A stretch of 64,000 nt of DNA from Lentzea albidocapillata (GCF_000719115.1 NZ_JOEA01000008.1:1-64000), one strand, 5' to 3'; shown: positions 1 through 9,529, counted from the stretch's first letter. Numbers and translations: made by a program. Notes: generated by a model not told the origin, from the sequence alone.

Positions 1-2870
1 GCGACCATCGCGTCCAAGCCGACCTCGCGCGTGTCGCCCTGGGCGACCGTGTTCGTGGCGACCAGTCCGACGGTGCCCTTCCTCTGCAGGAGTGAGGTCG
101 CACGAAGAAAGAAGTAGGCGACAAGATCAGCGTTTCCCTTTGTTCCTCCTGCAAGCTGGTTGACCAGCCACTCGCGCACCTCGGTGCTCACAGCACCACT
201 GATCTTTTTACCGCCCAGGAAGGGCGGGTTACCGACGACTGCATCGAAGCCACCGTTGTCGATCATGACGTCGGGGGCCTCGATGATCCAGTGCAGAGGC
301 TTCCAGCGCTCGTAGTCCGTTTTCACCGTCGGCTTGAGACGGTCGTCGATGAGCGACTCGAGAAACGCACTGTCGCCCTCGCCCTTGTCTGGGTACGCAG
401 CACGAACGGCGACGCGGAGGTTCTCGTACGCCTCGTCTAGTGCCTTGCCGGGTTTTCCACCCAGTGGAAGACCAGCGGCTACGACGCCGTCAGCGAGCTT
501 GCGAAGATCCGAAGTCACCTCGCGGAACTGGGCGAGCTGACGGCGTTTCGCCGTGCTGTTGCGGACAGGGTGGGTTTCGTCGATCTCCTCCAGCAGTCGG
601 CGCCGGATCTCGGCGGCGCGGTGGAGAATCGCGTCGACATCGATGAGGCGGCTGAAGAGGGATTCTCCGCGGTCCTTGGCCGGGTTGATGTGAAGCCGTT
701 GGAGCTGGTCGATTCTGGTGAGGCCGAGCAGTGAGTTGCCGACGAAGACCTTGTCATCGACGAACGAGAACGGCAGGTCGCGGTCGAGTGACACGAGCCA
801 GAGCGAGAGCTTGCACATCTCGACGGCCATGTCGTTGATGTCGGCGCCGTAGAGGCAGTTGGCAACAACCTGCCGCATCGCGCGGGTGTAGAGGTCCTTG
901 CGTCCGATGTTGGCCGGGTCTTCCGCGGTCAATGCCTCGACCACGCGTTCGGAGAGGTAACGGGCTGCTGCGACGAGGAAGGCGCCGGAGCCGCACGCGA
1001 TGTCAGCGACCTTGAGCTCCAAGAGCTCGTTAGAGGGCCTGAGCTTCCACTGTTCCTCGGCAGCAGTCTGGTGTGGACCGGGTGAGTAGCAGAGTGGCTG
1101 AAGTGCGTGGAGGACAACCTCTTCGGCCAGTGACTTGGGCGTGTAGTGGGCGCCGGCGTTCTTGCGGGAAGGCGTCTCCTTAACGATGAGACCGTCCTTG
1201 AGGACGACGAAGGGGCGCTTGCGGAGGTCAAGGCGGATCAGCCCGAGCCACGGCTTCACCCGGTCACGCAGATGAAGATCGTCTCCGACGGCCTGCGTGA
1301 GCGCGCTGACCACACTGGGCTCGACTTGGGCGTCGGTAGCCTTAGCGATTGCGGCTGCGGAGGACGGCTTCGACGAAGGTTGATCTTCCTCGACGAACGC
1401 ACGGATCGCGGCGGCAAGCTTCTTCGGATCAGCGTGCTTGGCAGCGAGCGCTTCAAGCTTCGCAAGCGGGATCTCAGGTTCCTCGCCTGGGGTGCCCTTC
1501 AGTCCGACGGTGGTTTCGCCAGCAATGACCGCGGTGTAGCCGAGCAGGCCCTCGTAGATGTAGCCGATCTGCTCAACGTCGATGTCGCGGAAGGAGATGC
1601 GGCGCGCTTCGCCCTTGATGTCGGCGATCTGGACCGACCGAAGGACGTGGAGCATGACTCGGTCCGACACCGTGATCGCTAGCGTGCCTTGTTCGTTCGT
1701 GTCTGTCAGGAAAGGGAACCTCACCGGGTCGAACAGTGAACCGCCGTAGGCTGGCATACGGAGGTTCTCAAAGCTGGCGCCCTGGTAGAGGGCCTGGCTT
1801 GTGGCGAGAAGTCGATGCCAGGTGAGCGATGTGGAGTCGAGCGCTTCCTCGCTCTCCTCGGTCTCGCGTTCGATGAGACGGTCGAGTTCGCGGGCGATGC
1901 CGTAGCCCTGTTCGAACAGCTCACCAGATGGCAGGAGCCCTCGTTCCTCGGCGAAAAGCAGGAAGACGACTCGCATCATCACCGTGACAGCGCCCTCGTA
2001 GCTGTCATGGGTGCGTTCCGGCAACGGGTCAGGGAGACCGCGGAGACGTTCATCGGCGGCCGATTCAGAGAATGACTGGACCAGCAGTTCGACGGCTCGC
2101 CGCACCTGAGCGCCGAGAGCCTCGGTGATCTCCTCGGCTGCGGCGACCGACTCCTTGAACAGAACAGGCAGACGCTCCGCCGGGTCGCCACCAATGAGGT
2201 ATTGGCGCCCGATCAGGGTGAGGAACGCGTCGCGTGTCCGGGGCTCCTCAATCCAGGTCAGTGCATCGATGATGCCGGATGCGGCCATCATGCCTTCATG
2301 TGCGCAGACCAAGCCCCACCAGCGACCGTCGGTGACGATGCCGATTGGGATCTTGTTCTCCCGCAACATCACCTCGACCCGATCAATCGGGTTCGCCGCC
2401 CACAGGTCACCAGATGTCTGGCGCAACGAGTCGACAGGTTCGACGACGTGGACGAGGGCGCCGATGCCGTCGGCACCGTTGAGGGCTGCCTGCGCTCGGA
2501 TCGTGACGGCATGGCTAGGTGACTGCGCCTCGATGCCTGGAACCTCGCCCCACGACAGCGACTCGGCCCAACCCGCGACATCACGCAGAACCGTTTCGAT
2601 CCACTTGTCGCGGGCGACGCGGTAGTCATCGAGGGCAGACTCGGAGTCTGGGGATCGGTCGAGGCTCTCCCACGCAGACTCGAAGTCCTTGCGGGCACCG
2701 GTGAGTGCGTTCTTGCGGTCAGCTGCGAGGCTGGGCATCCCCTGTGGCCACACCCGCTTGAGCGGCGGAATGGCGAGGAACGGGCCTTCGGCGTCGACGA
2801 GTTCGAGCCATGCCCTGTGTTGGTCGGTAGCGTTGATCACCTTGCGACCACGTGACGTTGCGCGTGCCAT
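1..2870 (-). CDS. drmMI: DISARM adenine-specific DNA methyltransferase DrmMI (partial, 3' end off window)
   Basis: At least 956 codons are in the window, starting at ATG 2870 and running off the left edge. The protein has the layout of large N6-adenine methylases: a long N-terminal helical region, motif I DIACGSGAF near residue 630 (SAM binding) and motif IV GNPPF near residue 882 (catalytic, N6-adenine type). The reading frame is open throughout. Its start overlaps the stop of the upstream helicase gene by one base (TGATG), so the two are translationally coupled. A SNF2 helicase followed by a large NPPF methylase is the first pair of class 1 DISARM, where methylation marks self DNA. The alternative is another phage-growth-limitation style methylase (PglX of BREX), but the DrmD-like partner favours DISARM. 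drmA, drmB and drmC should follow to the left. Confidence 0.75.
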   Translation of the reverse strand, partial: MARATSRGRKVINATDQHRAWLELVDAEGPFLAIPPLKRVWPQGMPSLAADRKNALTGARKDFESAWESLDRSPDSESALDDYRVARDKWIETVLRDVAGWAESLSWGEVPGIEAQSPSHAVTIRAQAALNGADGIGALVHVVEPVDSLRQTSGDLWAANPIDRVEVMLRENKIPIGIVTDGRWWGLVCAHEGMMAASGIIDALTWIEEPRTRDAFLTLIGRQYLIGGDPAERLPVLFKESVAAAEEITEALGAQVRRAVELLVQSFSESAADERLRGLPDPLPERTHDSYEGAVTVMMRVVFLLFAEERGLLPSGELFEQGYGIARELDRLIERETEESEEALDSTSLTWHRLLATSQALYQGASFENLRMPAYGGSLFDPVRFPFLTDTNEQGTLAITVSDRVMLHVLRSVQIADIKGEARRISFRDIDVEQIGYIYEGLLGYTAVIAGETTVGLKGTPGEEPEIPLAKLEALAAKHADPKKLAAAIRAFVEEDQPSSKPSSAAAIAKATDAQVEPSVVSALTQAVGDDLHLRDRVKPWLGLIRLDLRKRPFVVLKDGLIVKETPSRKNAGAHYTPKSLAEEVVLHALQPLCYSPGPHQTAAEEQWKLRPSNELLELKVADIACGSGAFLVAAARYLSERVVEALTAEDPANIGRKDLYTRAMRQVVANCLYGADINDMAVEMCKLSLWLVSLDRDLPFSFVDDKVFVGNSLLGLTRIDQLQRLHINPAKDRGESLFSRLIDVDAILHRAAEIRRRLLEEIDETHPVRNSTAKRRQLAQFREVTSDLRKLADGVVAAGLPLGGKPGKALDEAYENLRVAVRAAYPDKGEGDSAFLESLIDDRLKPTVKTDYERWKPLHWIIEAPDVMIDNGGFDAVVGNPPFLGGKKISGAVSTEVREWLVNQLAGGTKGNADLVAYFFLRATSLLQRKGTVGLVATNTVAQGDTREVGLDAMV

Positions 2871-5800
2871 CACTCAGACCACCTGTCTGCATCGCTGCGG
2901 GTCAACGCGAACACGACCGCTGCTGCGGTGGCGTGCGGCTTGACATCTGCATAGCGGTCAGTGATGGCCGCAATCTCTCGCGTCTCTTCGTCGTCAAGCT
3001 CGTCAAGACGACGGGACATCGCCTCGATGTCACGCCTCCACTGTCGCTGCTGGTCGGGGTCGCTGAACAACTGCCCACGCGCCTCGGCTTCTTCGTCCCT
3101 CAGACGGGCGAGTGAGTCTCGCAGGTTCGCGCGGAAAGCCGCGAAAATCTCCTTGGCACGCTGTACGTCTGCGGCCTGACGCCTGGTGAGCTGCTCCAGC
3201 ACCAACTCATGCCGCCTTCCAGCACGAGCCTCCATCGACTCTTCGAGCCGGAGACGAAGTGGAGCGTCGGGGACGTTCCACAGGTTGCAGAGTTGATCGC
3301 GCACTCGCTCGTCTGCGGGCGATAGGCGCTCACGGTCAAGTGCCTTGTCGAGCGCCAACTCGGCCTTCTCCTCGGCCATTGCCCGGCGTCCCTTCAATCG
3401 GACACCGGCGAGGAAGACCTCCTCATGCAGGCGAACGCCACCGCGGCCGACCAAGACCATACGGGTGACCGCTGCGACGAAAGACTCGTCAAGATCGTCG
3501 ACCACGACAGCGGTAACGCGGCTAAGCGGTGAGTCGACGCTCCAGAGCGAGCGGCGCAGAAGTCTTTGAGCTTTTTGCACAATCGGATGTCCCAAGTGGA
3601 CGTAGACCAGATCGGCACGTCCTTCTGCCGCTTCGGAATCGAAGGTGATGGGGCGAAGAACGCCGGGATTGAGACGGGTATCGAGTCCGCGCAAGGTGCC
3701 GTGCCAGCCAGCCGTGAGGACCGGGACTGTAAAGACCTCAGCATCCGTGTCCTGCGCGAAGTCGTAGTTCGGTATGAGCGGTGACTGGTGATTGATGCGC
3801 AGTGCAGTGTCGACGACTCGCCGGAGGTTGGCTGGATCGAGGTGCATCTCGGTGCGCGACACGCGATAGCGCTGCTCCAACTGTGTCAAGCGAGCGTTGA
3901 GCTCCATACCGCCGGCGAGAGCGGAGTTGATGACCTCGTTGGCGTCGAGACGCTTTGACTTCACCTTGGTCAGAGCCCGCTTGCCGAAGTGACCCTGGAT
4001 CTCTTCGCCGACGACCTGGTTGGCCGACCCCAGGTCGTATTCGACCTGGGCGATCTTGCGGGCGATGCGCTCCATGAAGCTCAGGTCGGCACCGTAGGTG
4101 GACGAGTCGGCCACGGGGACGAAGTGGAACACCCGGGGTTCCTCGGTCTGGCCGTAGCGGTCGATTCGACCGATGCGTTGCTCAAGACGGGACGGGTTGA
4201 ACGGGATATCGAAGTTCACCAGGCGATGGCAGTAGGTCTGGAGGTCGATGCCCTCACCTGCGGCATCGGTGGCGAGCAGAACCCGCACAGGCTCCTTCGC
4301 AGGGTCGGCAGTGAACTGCGATCGGATGTACTCGCGCTCGTCGGTCGGTGTCGAGCCCTGGATCACCGCGAGGCGGTCGCCTGCGTAGCCGCGCTGGTTC
4401 AGGACGCGGGCGACCCAATCGATCGTGTGGGCGTATTCCGTAAACACAACGACGCGCTCGTTGGACCATGTACTGCCGTCGGGACGGCAAACGGCCTCAA
4501 GGAAACCGATCAGCCGGTCGAGTCGAGAGTCAGCACGGCTCTCGTAACTAAGCCCCCACTCCATGAGGGCTTCCAACTGGCCTGACTCGGCAGCGATCAG
4601 CGGGTCAGAGCCCTTGGACTCCCGAAGCTTCTCAGCCTCGTCCTGCTCCCACAGGCCTTCTTCCTCATCTGCCTGACCCTCGCCGAAGATGTCGTCGTAC
4701 TCATCGTCCGACAACCCACGACCTGCCTTGGACGACAGATAGTGGCTCAGCGTCATCCCGAATGCGAACGGGCTGGAGAGGAAGCGCTTCTTCAGCAACA
4801 TGGTGACGATGTCACCGCCAGGTTTGGTGCCGTTCTGCTTTGCGCTCTTGGTGACGATCTCGTCCAGCAGAGAGAACATCTGCTGCTCGGAGTCTGACGG
4901 AGTGACGTCGAGAATGCTGACCTTGCGCTGCTTGAAGCCCTTGCCGGTCAAGTCGGTCTTGAGCCGCCGAACCGTAACGTCCTTCAACGCGACGGGGTCC
5001 AGGTTCGCACCGCGGGCGAATCGACGTGGATCGATCATCGCCATCAGAGCGGTGAACGACTCCGGGTGACCGTTATGTGGGGTCGCGCTCAGGAACAGGC
5101 GGTGCTCAGACTTTTCTGCGATCTGACGGACCGCGACCGTACGTTGCGTGTCCACTGCGTAGCCGCGGCCACCAGCGATGGCCGACGGGCTGGAAGGTGC
5201 GACGTGATGAGCCTCGTCGACCACCAGAACGTCGAACGCGTACCGTCTCCCGGTCCTGGGATTGGTGGCCTGGGCGTATACATCACGGAGCAGCCGTTGA
5301 GCGCGGACCTGCGGAAGCCAGGCCATGCTGACGATCACACGAGGGAAGAGTTGGAACGGGTTGGCGTGCAGGCCATGGGTGCGACGCACCTGCGCCATCA
5401 ACTCGGAGTTGACGACCGTGAACTCGAGTCCGAACTTCTCGCGCATCTCGTCCTGCCACTTCAGCGCAAGGCTCGGCGGGCACACGATCACTGCGGTGCG
5501 TGCACGGTGCCGCAGAAACAGCTCCTGAATGACCAGGCCTGCCTCGATCGTCTTGCCGAGACCGACGTCGTCCGCCAGGAGGAGGTTGGCGCGGGGTGCG
5601 CCGAGGGCGCGGCGGAGCGGTTCGAGTTGGTATGCCTCGACGTTCACGCCTGACCAGAAGGGCGCCTGGTAGCGGTTCGGGTCGGCACTTGTGACCGCTC
5701 CCCAACGCATCGCGTCGATGAATCCAGCGAGTGTTGCCGGTTCGTCGAAGGCGTCCGCGTAGACGATGTCCGGCAAACCCTGCGCCGGCGTGACGGTGTG

Positions 5801-6142
5801 GCCGACTTCCAGCTCCCACACCACCGAGAGCTGCTCACCGAGACGTTCCTCGTCCAGCGACTGGAGGACGACGACGTGGGAAAGCTGCGCGGTCGCCTCA
5901 TCAGCCGGACTGCGTGGCAGCCCTTGAGCGCGAACATCGGCGACGGCCCATGTCGAGCCACGCACCTCGACAACCTGCCCAGGCTCGGGCAGGGGCGGTA
6001 TAGCCGATGTGCTGCGCTTCGAACTCTCCGCAGCGACCGTGGCGGTATCAATCCCAGGCACGACTAGAAACTTATCAGCGACCTGCACCGAAAGCGTCCC
6101 CTTCGCGAATCCCTCCGACACAAGACGCTGGCTGAGCAGCAC
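2870..6142 (-). CDS. drmD: DISARM SNF2-family helicase DrmD
   Basis: The protein has 1090 residues and starts at GTG 6142. It is a complete SNF2/RapA-like superfamily 2 ATPase. Motif I DVGLGKT lies near residue 190 in the sequence LLADDVGLGKTIEAG, motif II is DEAH (VVDEAHH) near residue 310, motif III is SATPHNGHP, and the C-terminal helicase lobe has ATDAAGEGIDLQ and QRIGRIDRYGQ near residue 650. A charged helical C-terminal region follows, rich in Glu and Arg. The length and the coupling to an NPPF methylase match DrmD, the ATPase that defines class 1 DISARM, a defence that restricts incoming phage DNA. RapA-like helicases are also found alone, so the DISARM call rests mainly on the gene pair. 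Confidence 0.78.
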   Translation of the reverse strand: MLLSQRLVSEGFAKGTLSVQVADKFLVVPGIDTATVAAESSKRSTSAIPPLPEPGQVVEVRGSTWAVADVRAQGLPRSPADEATAQLSHVVVLQSLDEERLGEQLSVVWELEVGHTVTPAQGLPDIVYADAFDEPATLAGFIDAMRWGAVTSADPNRYQAPFWSGVNVEAYQLEPLRRALGAPRANLLLADDVGLGKTIEAGLVIQELFLRHRARTAVIVCPPSLALKWQDEMREKFGLEFTVVNSELMAQVRRTHGLHANPFQLFPRVIVSMAWLPQVRAQRLLRDVYAQATNPRTGRRYAFDVLVVDEAHHVAPSSPSAIAGGRGYAVDTQRTVAVRQIAEKSEHRLFLSATPHNGHPESFTALMAMIDPRRFARGANLDPVALKDVTVRRLKTDLTGKGFKQRKVSILDVTPSDSEQQMFSLLDEIVTKSAKQNGTKPGGDIVTMLLKKRFLSSPFAFGMTLSHYLSSKAGRGLSDDEYDDIFGEGQADEEEGLWEQDEAEKLRESKGSDPLIAAESGQLEALMEWGLSYESRADSRLDRLIGFLEAVCRPDGSTWSNERVVVFTEYAHTIDWVARVLNQRGYAGDRLAVIQGSTPTDEREYIRSQFTADPAKEPVRVLLATDAAGEGIDLQTYCHRLVNFDIPFNPSRLEQRIGRIDRYGQTEEPRVFHFVPVADSSTYGADLSFMERIARKIAQVEYDLGSANQVVGEEIQGHFGKRALTKVKSKRLDANEVINSALAGGMELNARLTQLEQRYRVSRTEMHLDPANLRRVVDTALRINHQSPLIPNYDFAQDTDAEVFTVPVLTAGWHGTLRGLDTRLNPGVLRPITFDSEAAEGRADLVYVHLGHPIVQKAQRLLRRSLWSVDSPLSRVTAVVVDDLDESFVAAVTRMVLVGRGGVRLHEEVFLAGVRLKGRRAMAEEKAELALDKALDRERLSPADERVRDQLCNLWNVPDAPLRLRLEESMEARAGRRHELVLEQLTRRQAADVQRAKEIFAAFRANLRDSLARLRDEEAEARGQLFSDPDQQRQWRRDIEAMSRRLDELDDEETREIAAITDRYADVKPHATAAAVVFALTRSDADRWSE

Positions 6143-6148
6143 GATTCA

Positions 6149-6611
6149 CTCTTTCGGCAGCAGCAAGAGGCGATCCATGTCGGTGTCGTCCCGCTGCGTC
6201 GCTGGAGATCCGACCAGCGCAAACCGATCCAGGGCTCGATATCGACCCCGCTGTCAGCCGCCTGCTACGAGCGTGGCCAGCAGAAGTCGTCCAGGAGAAA
6301 GTGGTCTGGATCTGGGCAGCAGACTCGCGCCAGCAACTGGATCTCCCATCGCCTGTAACACAGCGCAGGTAATAGTCGATATCTTTCTCCAACGCCAATC
6401 AATCCGCTGGACGAGCCACGGTCCCAGCACAAATTGGTCAATGACCGTCTCTGCAAATACGCCACGCGCTCGAGGGGCCGCTGACACTCGAACGTGAGAC
6501 GCAGGTCACTGCATGGGGTTTCCGTCGCTCGTGACGTTCTACAGCCGACACGAACCTGAAGACTGTTCGCTTTCTTCTGACAACTGCGAGTCGGGGGACG
6601 TCGCCGAGCCC
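6149..6611. other. Gene-free stretch upstream of drmD
   Basis: This stretch of about 460 bases has no convincing gene. On the minus strand the last 30 or so codons before a TGA at 6146-6148, six bases before the drmD start, read like protein (RFALVGSPATQ, then DMDRLLLLPKE). The frame is broken by stops further upstream and neighbouring frames also close. It may be a decayed small gene ahead of the DISARM operon, or simply leader DNA. Confidence 0.4.
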
Positions 6612-7148
6612 CTACATGCTGGCCTTCACCGCATCCAATGCCGCCTGCCACGGGTACGAGTCCATGACCTTGCCGCCAGTGCGAGGCGGATGCGGGATGA
6701 AGCCACCTTCCCCAAACAGCACGGTCACATCGGACTCTCGCAGCTCTGCCACGCTGCGATGGAAGACCCGGTTGTTCGCCAACGCCGTGTTCACAAACGG
6801 AAGCACGGCGATGGGTACGCCGAGTCCAGTCAGCTCGGCCAGCTGGGTCAGCACGTAGGTGTCGGCTATGCCGGCAGCCCACTTGTTGATCGTGTTGTAC
6901 GTAGCAGGGGCCACGATGACAGCCGCGGCTTTGGGCAACGCCGGCTGTCCGGCCCGTTGGTGACCCGTCCGTACCGAGTGACCGCTGAGGGCTTCAAGCG
7001 CCTCCAGGTCGAGGAAGTGTTCAACCGCGGACGGCGAGGCGATGCACCACACGTCCCAGCCGTCCACCTGGGCCAGCTTCACCATGCGGTCGATGTGGTC
7101 GGCTGGACCCGCTCCGCAGATCATGAGGTATAGAACGGGTGCACTCAC
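6612..7148 (-). CDS. Flavoprotein (PPC decarboxylase/EpiD-like fold)
   Basis: The protein has 178 residues. The N-terminus VLYLMICGAGPA, the middle segment VIVAPATYNTINKWAAGIAD and the following LPFVNTALANNRVF match the HFCD-type flavoprotein family, which includes phosphopantothenoylcysteine decarboxylase and the peptide-modifying EpiD/CypD enzymes. These bind FMN and decarboxylate a cysteine-derived carboxylate. Its start overlaps the stop of the upstream XRE gene by four bases (ATGA), so the two form an operon. The nearby peptide/JmjC module makes a peptide substrate possible, but the candidate peptide has no cysteine, so the substrate is unknown. Confidence 0.7.
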   Translation of the reverse strand: MSAPVLYLMICGAGPADHIDRMVKLAQVDGWDVWCIASPSAVEHFLDLEALEALSGHSVRTGHQRAGQPALPKAAAVIVAPATYNTINKWAAGIADTYVLTQLAELTGLGVPIAVLPFVNTALANNRVFHRSVAELRESDVTVLFGEGGFIPHPPRTGGKVMDSYPWQAALDAVKASM

Positions 7149-8359
7149 GCTTCGACTCCCGCACGACTGGCCATCTGACCGACGAGCCGGGCTGACTCGC
7201 CGCTGGTGCTACCCAGAAGCGATCGCAACAGGCCGTGCGCAAGCGGCCGACAGCGAACCTCCTCGGGTGCGATCTGTTCGGCGCGACCCAGCATCCGCAC
7301 CGCCTGGCGGTAGTTGCCGACGCCGGTATGCGCCTCGGTGAGGTCGAGCAAGTAGTTGGACTGCCGCTCGGCAGACAAGCCAGCGACCGCCTTGGGGTCG
7401 ATGCTGGCGGCAAACTCCAAGGCCTGTCCGCACTCACGGAGCCGCACCAACGCCGCTACTCGGTGAATTTGGGTGTTGGTCATCCCGAAGAAGGTGTGAT
7501 GGTCGTTGTAATGCGGCTCGTACCGCAGGGCCGTCGCGCGTGCTGCTTCGTGCATGTCCCGCGCAAGACCTGGATCCTCCTGCTCAGCCGCAGTAATGGA
7601 AGCGGCCAGGTACAGCATCCCGTGCAGCGATAGCAGCTCGGCCGCGTTGGTGTTGACCTCACCATGCATGCGATCTGCCATCGCCAGCAGCGTGGTGATG
7701 GCCTGAGCCTGTTCATCGATGCTCGTCATGGCGCGGGCGACACTGCGGGTGGCTCGCGCAAGAGACCAGGTGTCGTCGACGAGCATCGCGGTGTGCATCG
7801 CTCGGTCAGCCGCCAGCCAGGCGACGTCGTTGGCCTCGAATTTGAGGAGCATGGATGAAGCCAAGCGGTACACGGTGACCAGAACGCGGTAGGCCGCCAC
7901 CTGGTCACGGCCAGAGGCCGTCTGGACGGCTCTTTGCGCCTCAGCCATCAGCGACGGCAGATGCCGCGCCACGACGGTGAAGCGCGAGGTCATCCACGCA
8001 TGGTCCAGATAGAAGGCTTGGCCCGTGACGGCTTCCAGTGCAACGACTTCGGGCTTTCCTGACTGCAGGCCGGGATAGGCCGCCAGCGCGCGGCGAATCG
8101 ACTGCACCTCGCAGGCGTCAACGCACTGCCGGGCGCGCTGGGCGCGGGACTCGTCGCTCAGGACGGCCGGGTCCAGTCCGAGCGCCTCGGCCACCCGCTC
8201 GATCATGGGCAGCCGCACCAGGTCGCGTTCGCCGGATTCGATCTTGTCCAGCCATGAGGTGGAGCGCCCGACCATGTCGGCGAACTGCTTGCGGGACAGC
8301 TTGCGCCGTTCCCGCCAATACCGCACTCGCGCGCCAATGTGCTCGTCAGATGGCTCCAT
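7145..8359 (-). CDS. XRE-family regulator with helical repeat C-terminus
   Basis: The protein has 404 residues. Residues 8-65 form a Cro/CI-type helix-turn-helix (RERRKLSRKQFADMVGRS, then WLDKIESGER). The rest is alpha-helical, resembling the TPR-like effector domains of large actinobacterial XRE regulators. The gene sits first in an operon with the flavoprotein and is divergent from the small-protein/JmjC cluster, so it probably controls both directions. The intergenic region holds a TTGTACAA palindrome that could be its operator. Ligand unknown. Confidence 0.75.
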   Translation of the reverse strand: MEPSDEHIGARVRYWRERRKLSRKQFADMVGRSTSWLDKIESGERDLVRLPMIERVAEALGLDPAVLSDESRAQRARQCVDACEVQSIRRALAAYPGLQSGKPEVVALEAVTGQAFYLDHAWMTSRFTVVARHLPSLMAEAQRAVQTASGRDQVAAYRVLVTVYRLASSMLLKFEANDVAWLAADRAMHTAMLVDDTWSLARATRSVARAMTSIDEQAQAITTLLAMADRMHGEVNTNAAELLSLHGMLYLAASITAAEQEDPGLARDMHEAARATALRYEPHYNDHHTFFGMTNTQIHRVAALVRLRECGQALEFAASIDPKAVAGLSAERQSNYLLDLTEAHTGVGNYRQAVRMLGRAEQIAPEEVRCRPLAHGLLRSLLGSTSGESARLVGQMASRAGVEA

Positions 8360-8598
8360 GCATCACCTCCCCGGCTCCTGCGAAGACGGTTTCACTCTAC
8401 CGATCAGACAGTCACACATTTTGTACAAGCCGTGACGCGCTGTCGCTCTAACGTCCTCGTTGGCACCCGGCGGCGGGTTGACAGACCTCTCCCCGAACCG
8501 CAGGCGAGCAGCCTCACATAGCTCTCCCTCGCTCGTCTGCGGCTGAGATGTCCCCACCGCTGGGTGCCGCCAAACGCCCGCAACCAGGAGCACCGATC
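8360..8598. promoter_or_regulatory. Divergent promoter region with TTGTACAA palindrome
   Basis: This 239-base gap separates the XRE gene (minus) from the small-protein operon (plus). An AT-rich patch contains the 8-bp perfect palindrome TTGTACAA at 8421-8428, a plausible binding site for the divergent XRE regulator. A ribosome binding site (AGGAG, 8586-8590) precedes the plus-strand gene. Promoter boxes are not clear. Confidence 0.35.
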
Positions 8599-8811
8599 AT
8601 GGCGACGACGCTAGCCCGCGTGATTCCGTTGGTACGTAAAGCAGTGGCGCCACTTCGGCCCCTGCCCGAGCCGGCCGACCTGTACTGCCGCGTCGTGATC
8701 GCGTTGTTTCTCCACACGCCGCAGAAGGCCTCGGGGCTGTGCGAGGCCTGTGGTGAGGGGTGGCCGTGCGCCCAGATGAAGCGGGCCTGTTTCCTGATCG
8801 AGGCGTTCTAA
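8599..8811 (+). CDS. Small cysteine-containing protein, unknown function
   Basis: The protein has 70 residues. The start ATG 8599 was chosen because AGGAG lies eight bases upstream; an in-frame ATG at 8548 lacks a site. The C-terminal third has four cysteines (CEACGEGWPC, then ACFLIEAF), which could bind a metal. Its TAA at 8809-8811 abuts the next ATG at 8812, so it belongs to an operon with the following small genes. No family was recognised. Confidence 0.6.
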   Translation: MATTLARVIPLVRKAVAPLRPLPEPADLYCRVVIALFLHTPQKASGLCEACGEGWPCAQMKRACFLIEAF

Positions 8812-9174
8812 ATGATGGCAGTCACAGACGACGAACTGCTGCAACTCCTCGCTGTCCCCCGCGTGGTCTACGGCTACCTCCGTCCTGAAACGTCTGGCGC
8901 GCTTGAGATTGCCGCCTGGCACAAGGACATGGCGCATTTCTGCGGCGAGGCGGGCTACCAGCTCGCGGGCGTGTTCACCGACCGCGGCGTACCGCACGAC
9001 TGCGTCAAACGAGCGGGCCTGAGTGGCCTGCTCGATGTGCTCGAACTACCCGAGACGTACGGCCTGGTCGTGCCGAGCATTGAGCACTTGTCACGCGACG
9101 ACACCACGCTGAAGATCCTGGGTTTGCTCATTTCCAACACCAAGGCCCACATCATCGTCATGGATCGTGCCTGA
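8812..9174 (+). CDS. Resolvase N-terminal-like mini-protein lacking the catalytic serine
   Basis: The protein has 120 residues. The start VVYGYLRPE resembles the first strand of serine resolvases (GYxRxS), and the rest follows the fold: a helix, AGYQLAGVFTDRG, then VPSIEHLSRDDTTLKILGLL. The serine expected after the arginine is absent (RPE), and there is no DNA-binding or zinc domain, so recombinase activity is unlikely. It could be a binding or regulatory derivative of the fold. It starts directly after the preceding gene's stop and its own TGA overlaps the next ATG by one base. Confidence 0.5.
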   Translation: MMAVTDDELLQLLAVPRVVYGYLRPETSGALEIAAWHKDMAHFCGEAGYQLAGVFTDRGVPHDCVKRAGLSGLLDVLELPETYGLVVPSIEHLSRDDTTLKILGLLISNTKAHIIVMDRA

Positions 9175-9476
9175 TGGACGGGCCAACCCAACTCGCGTTC
9201 GTTGTCCTCGGCCTGATCGGCGCGGGCGTCCTGTGGTGGGTGCTAGCCGACGTACTGAAAGAACGGCGACGCGTGAGGGCTGAGGTCTGGGCGCTAAAGC
9301 AAGTGTCACCAGACGCCAAAGCGCCCGCGTATCCGGCAGAAGACGACCATCCAACGCTGGTGCTGGCCGCCTGGCAACTGGAAGAACCACCCGAACTTGT
9401 GCGGCCCTACATGCGGGCTCGCGGCAACACCAAAAGTGTGCCGTCGCCGCATCGCCCCGGTAAGCGCACGTCATAA
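9174..9476 (+). CDS. Small single-pass membrane protein
   Basis: The protein has 100 residues. One hydrophobic segment at residues 7-25 (LAFVVLGLIGAGVLWWVLA) is followed by a basic, then acidic, soluble tail. The start overlaps the stop of the previous gene by one base. This arrangement suggests a membrane anchor working with its neighbours; function unknown. Confidence 0.55.
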   Translation: MDGPTQLAFVVLGLIGAGVLWWVLADVLKERRRVRAEVWALKQVSPDAKAPAYPAEDDHPTLVLAAWQLEEPPELVRPYMRARGNTKSVPSPHRPGKRTS

Positions 9477-9515
9477 GCCGCCCTCCTTGGAGGGATCTAG
9501 GAAACCAGTTATCCG

Positions 9516-9525
9516 AAGGGAGGTG
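9516..9525 (+). promoter_or_regulatory. Very strong ribosome binding site of the 39-residue peptide
   Basis: AAGGGAGGTG is a near-perfect complement of the 16S 3' end and sits four bases before ATG 9530. It decides that the very short ORF that follows is real and highly translated. Confidence 0.7.
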
Positions 9526-9529
9526 ACGT

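Noticed and set aside
5066..5653. Plus-strand ORF opposite the drmD helicase
   Set aside because: Antisense shadow of conserved helicase motifs.
6149..6500. Small minus-strand ORF ahead of drmD
   Set aside because: Only the last 30 codons look coding; stops and frame changes upstream leave no start.
9470..9500. CCCTCCTTGGAGGG inverted repeat before the peptide gene
   Set aside because: The loop is only two bases, so a stable hairpin is unlikely; any regulatory role would be guesswork.
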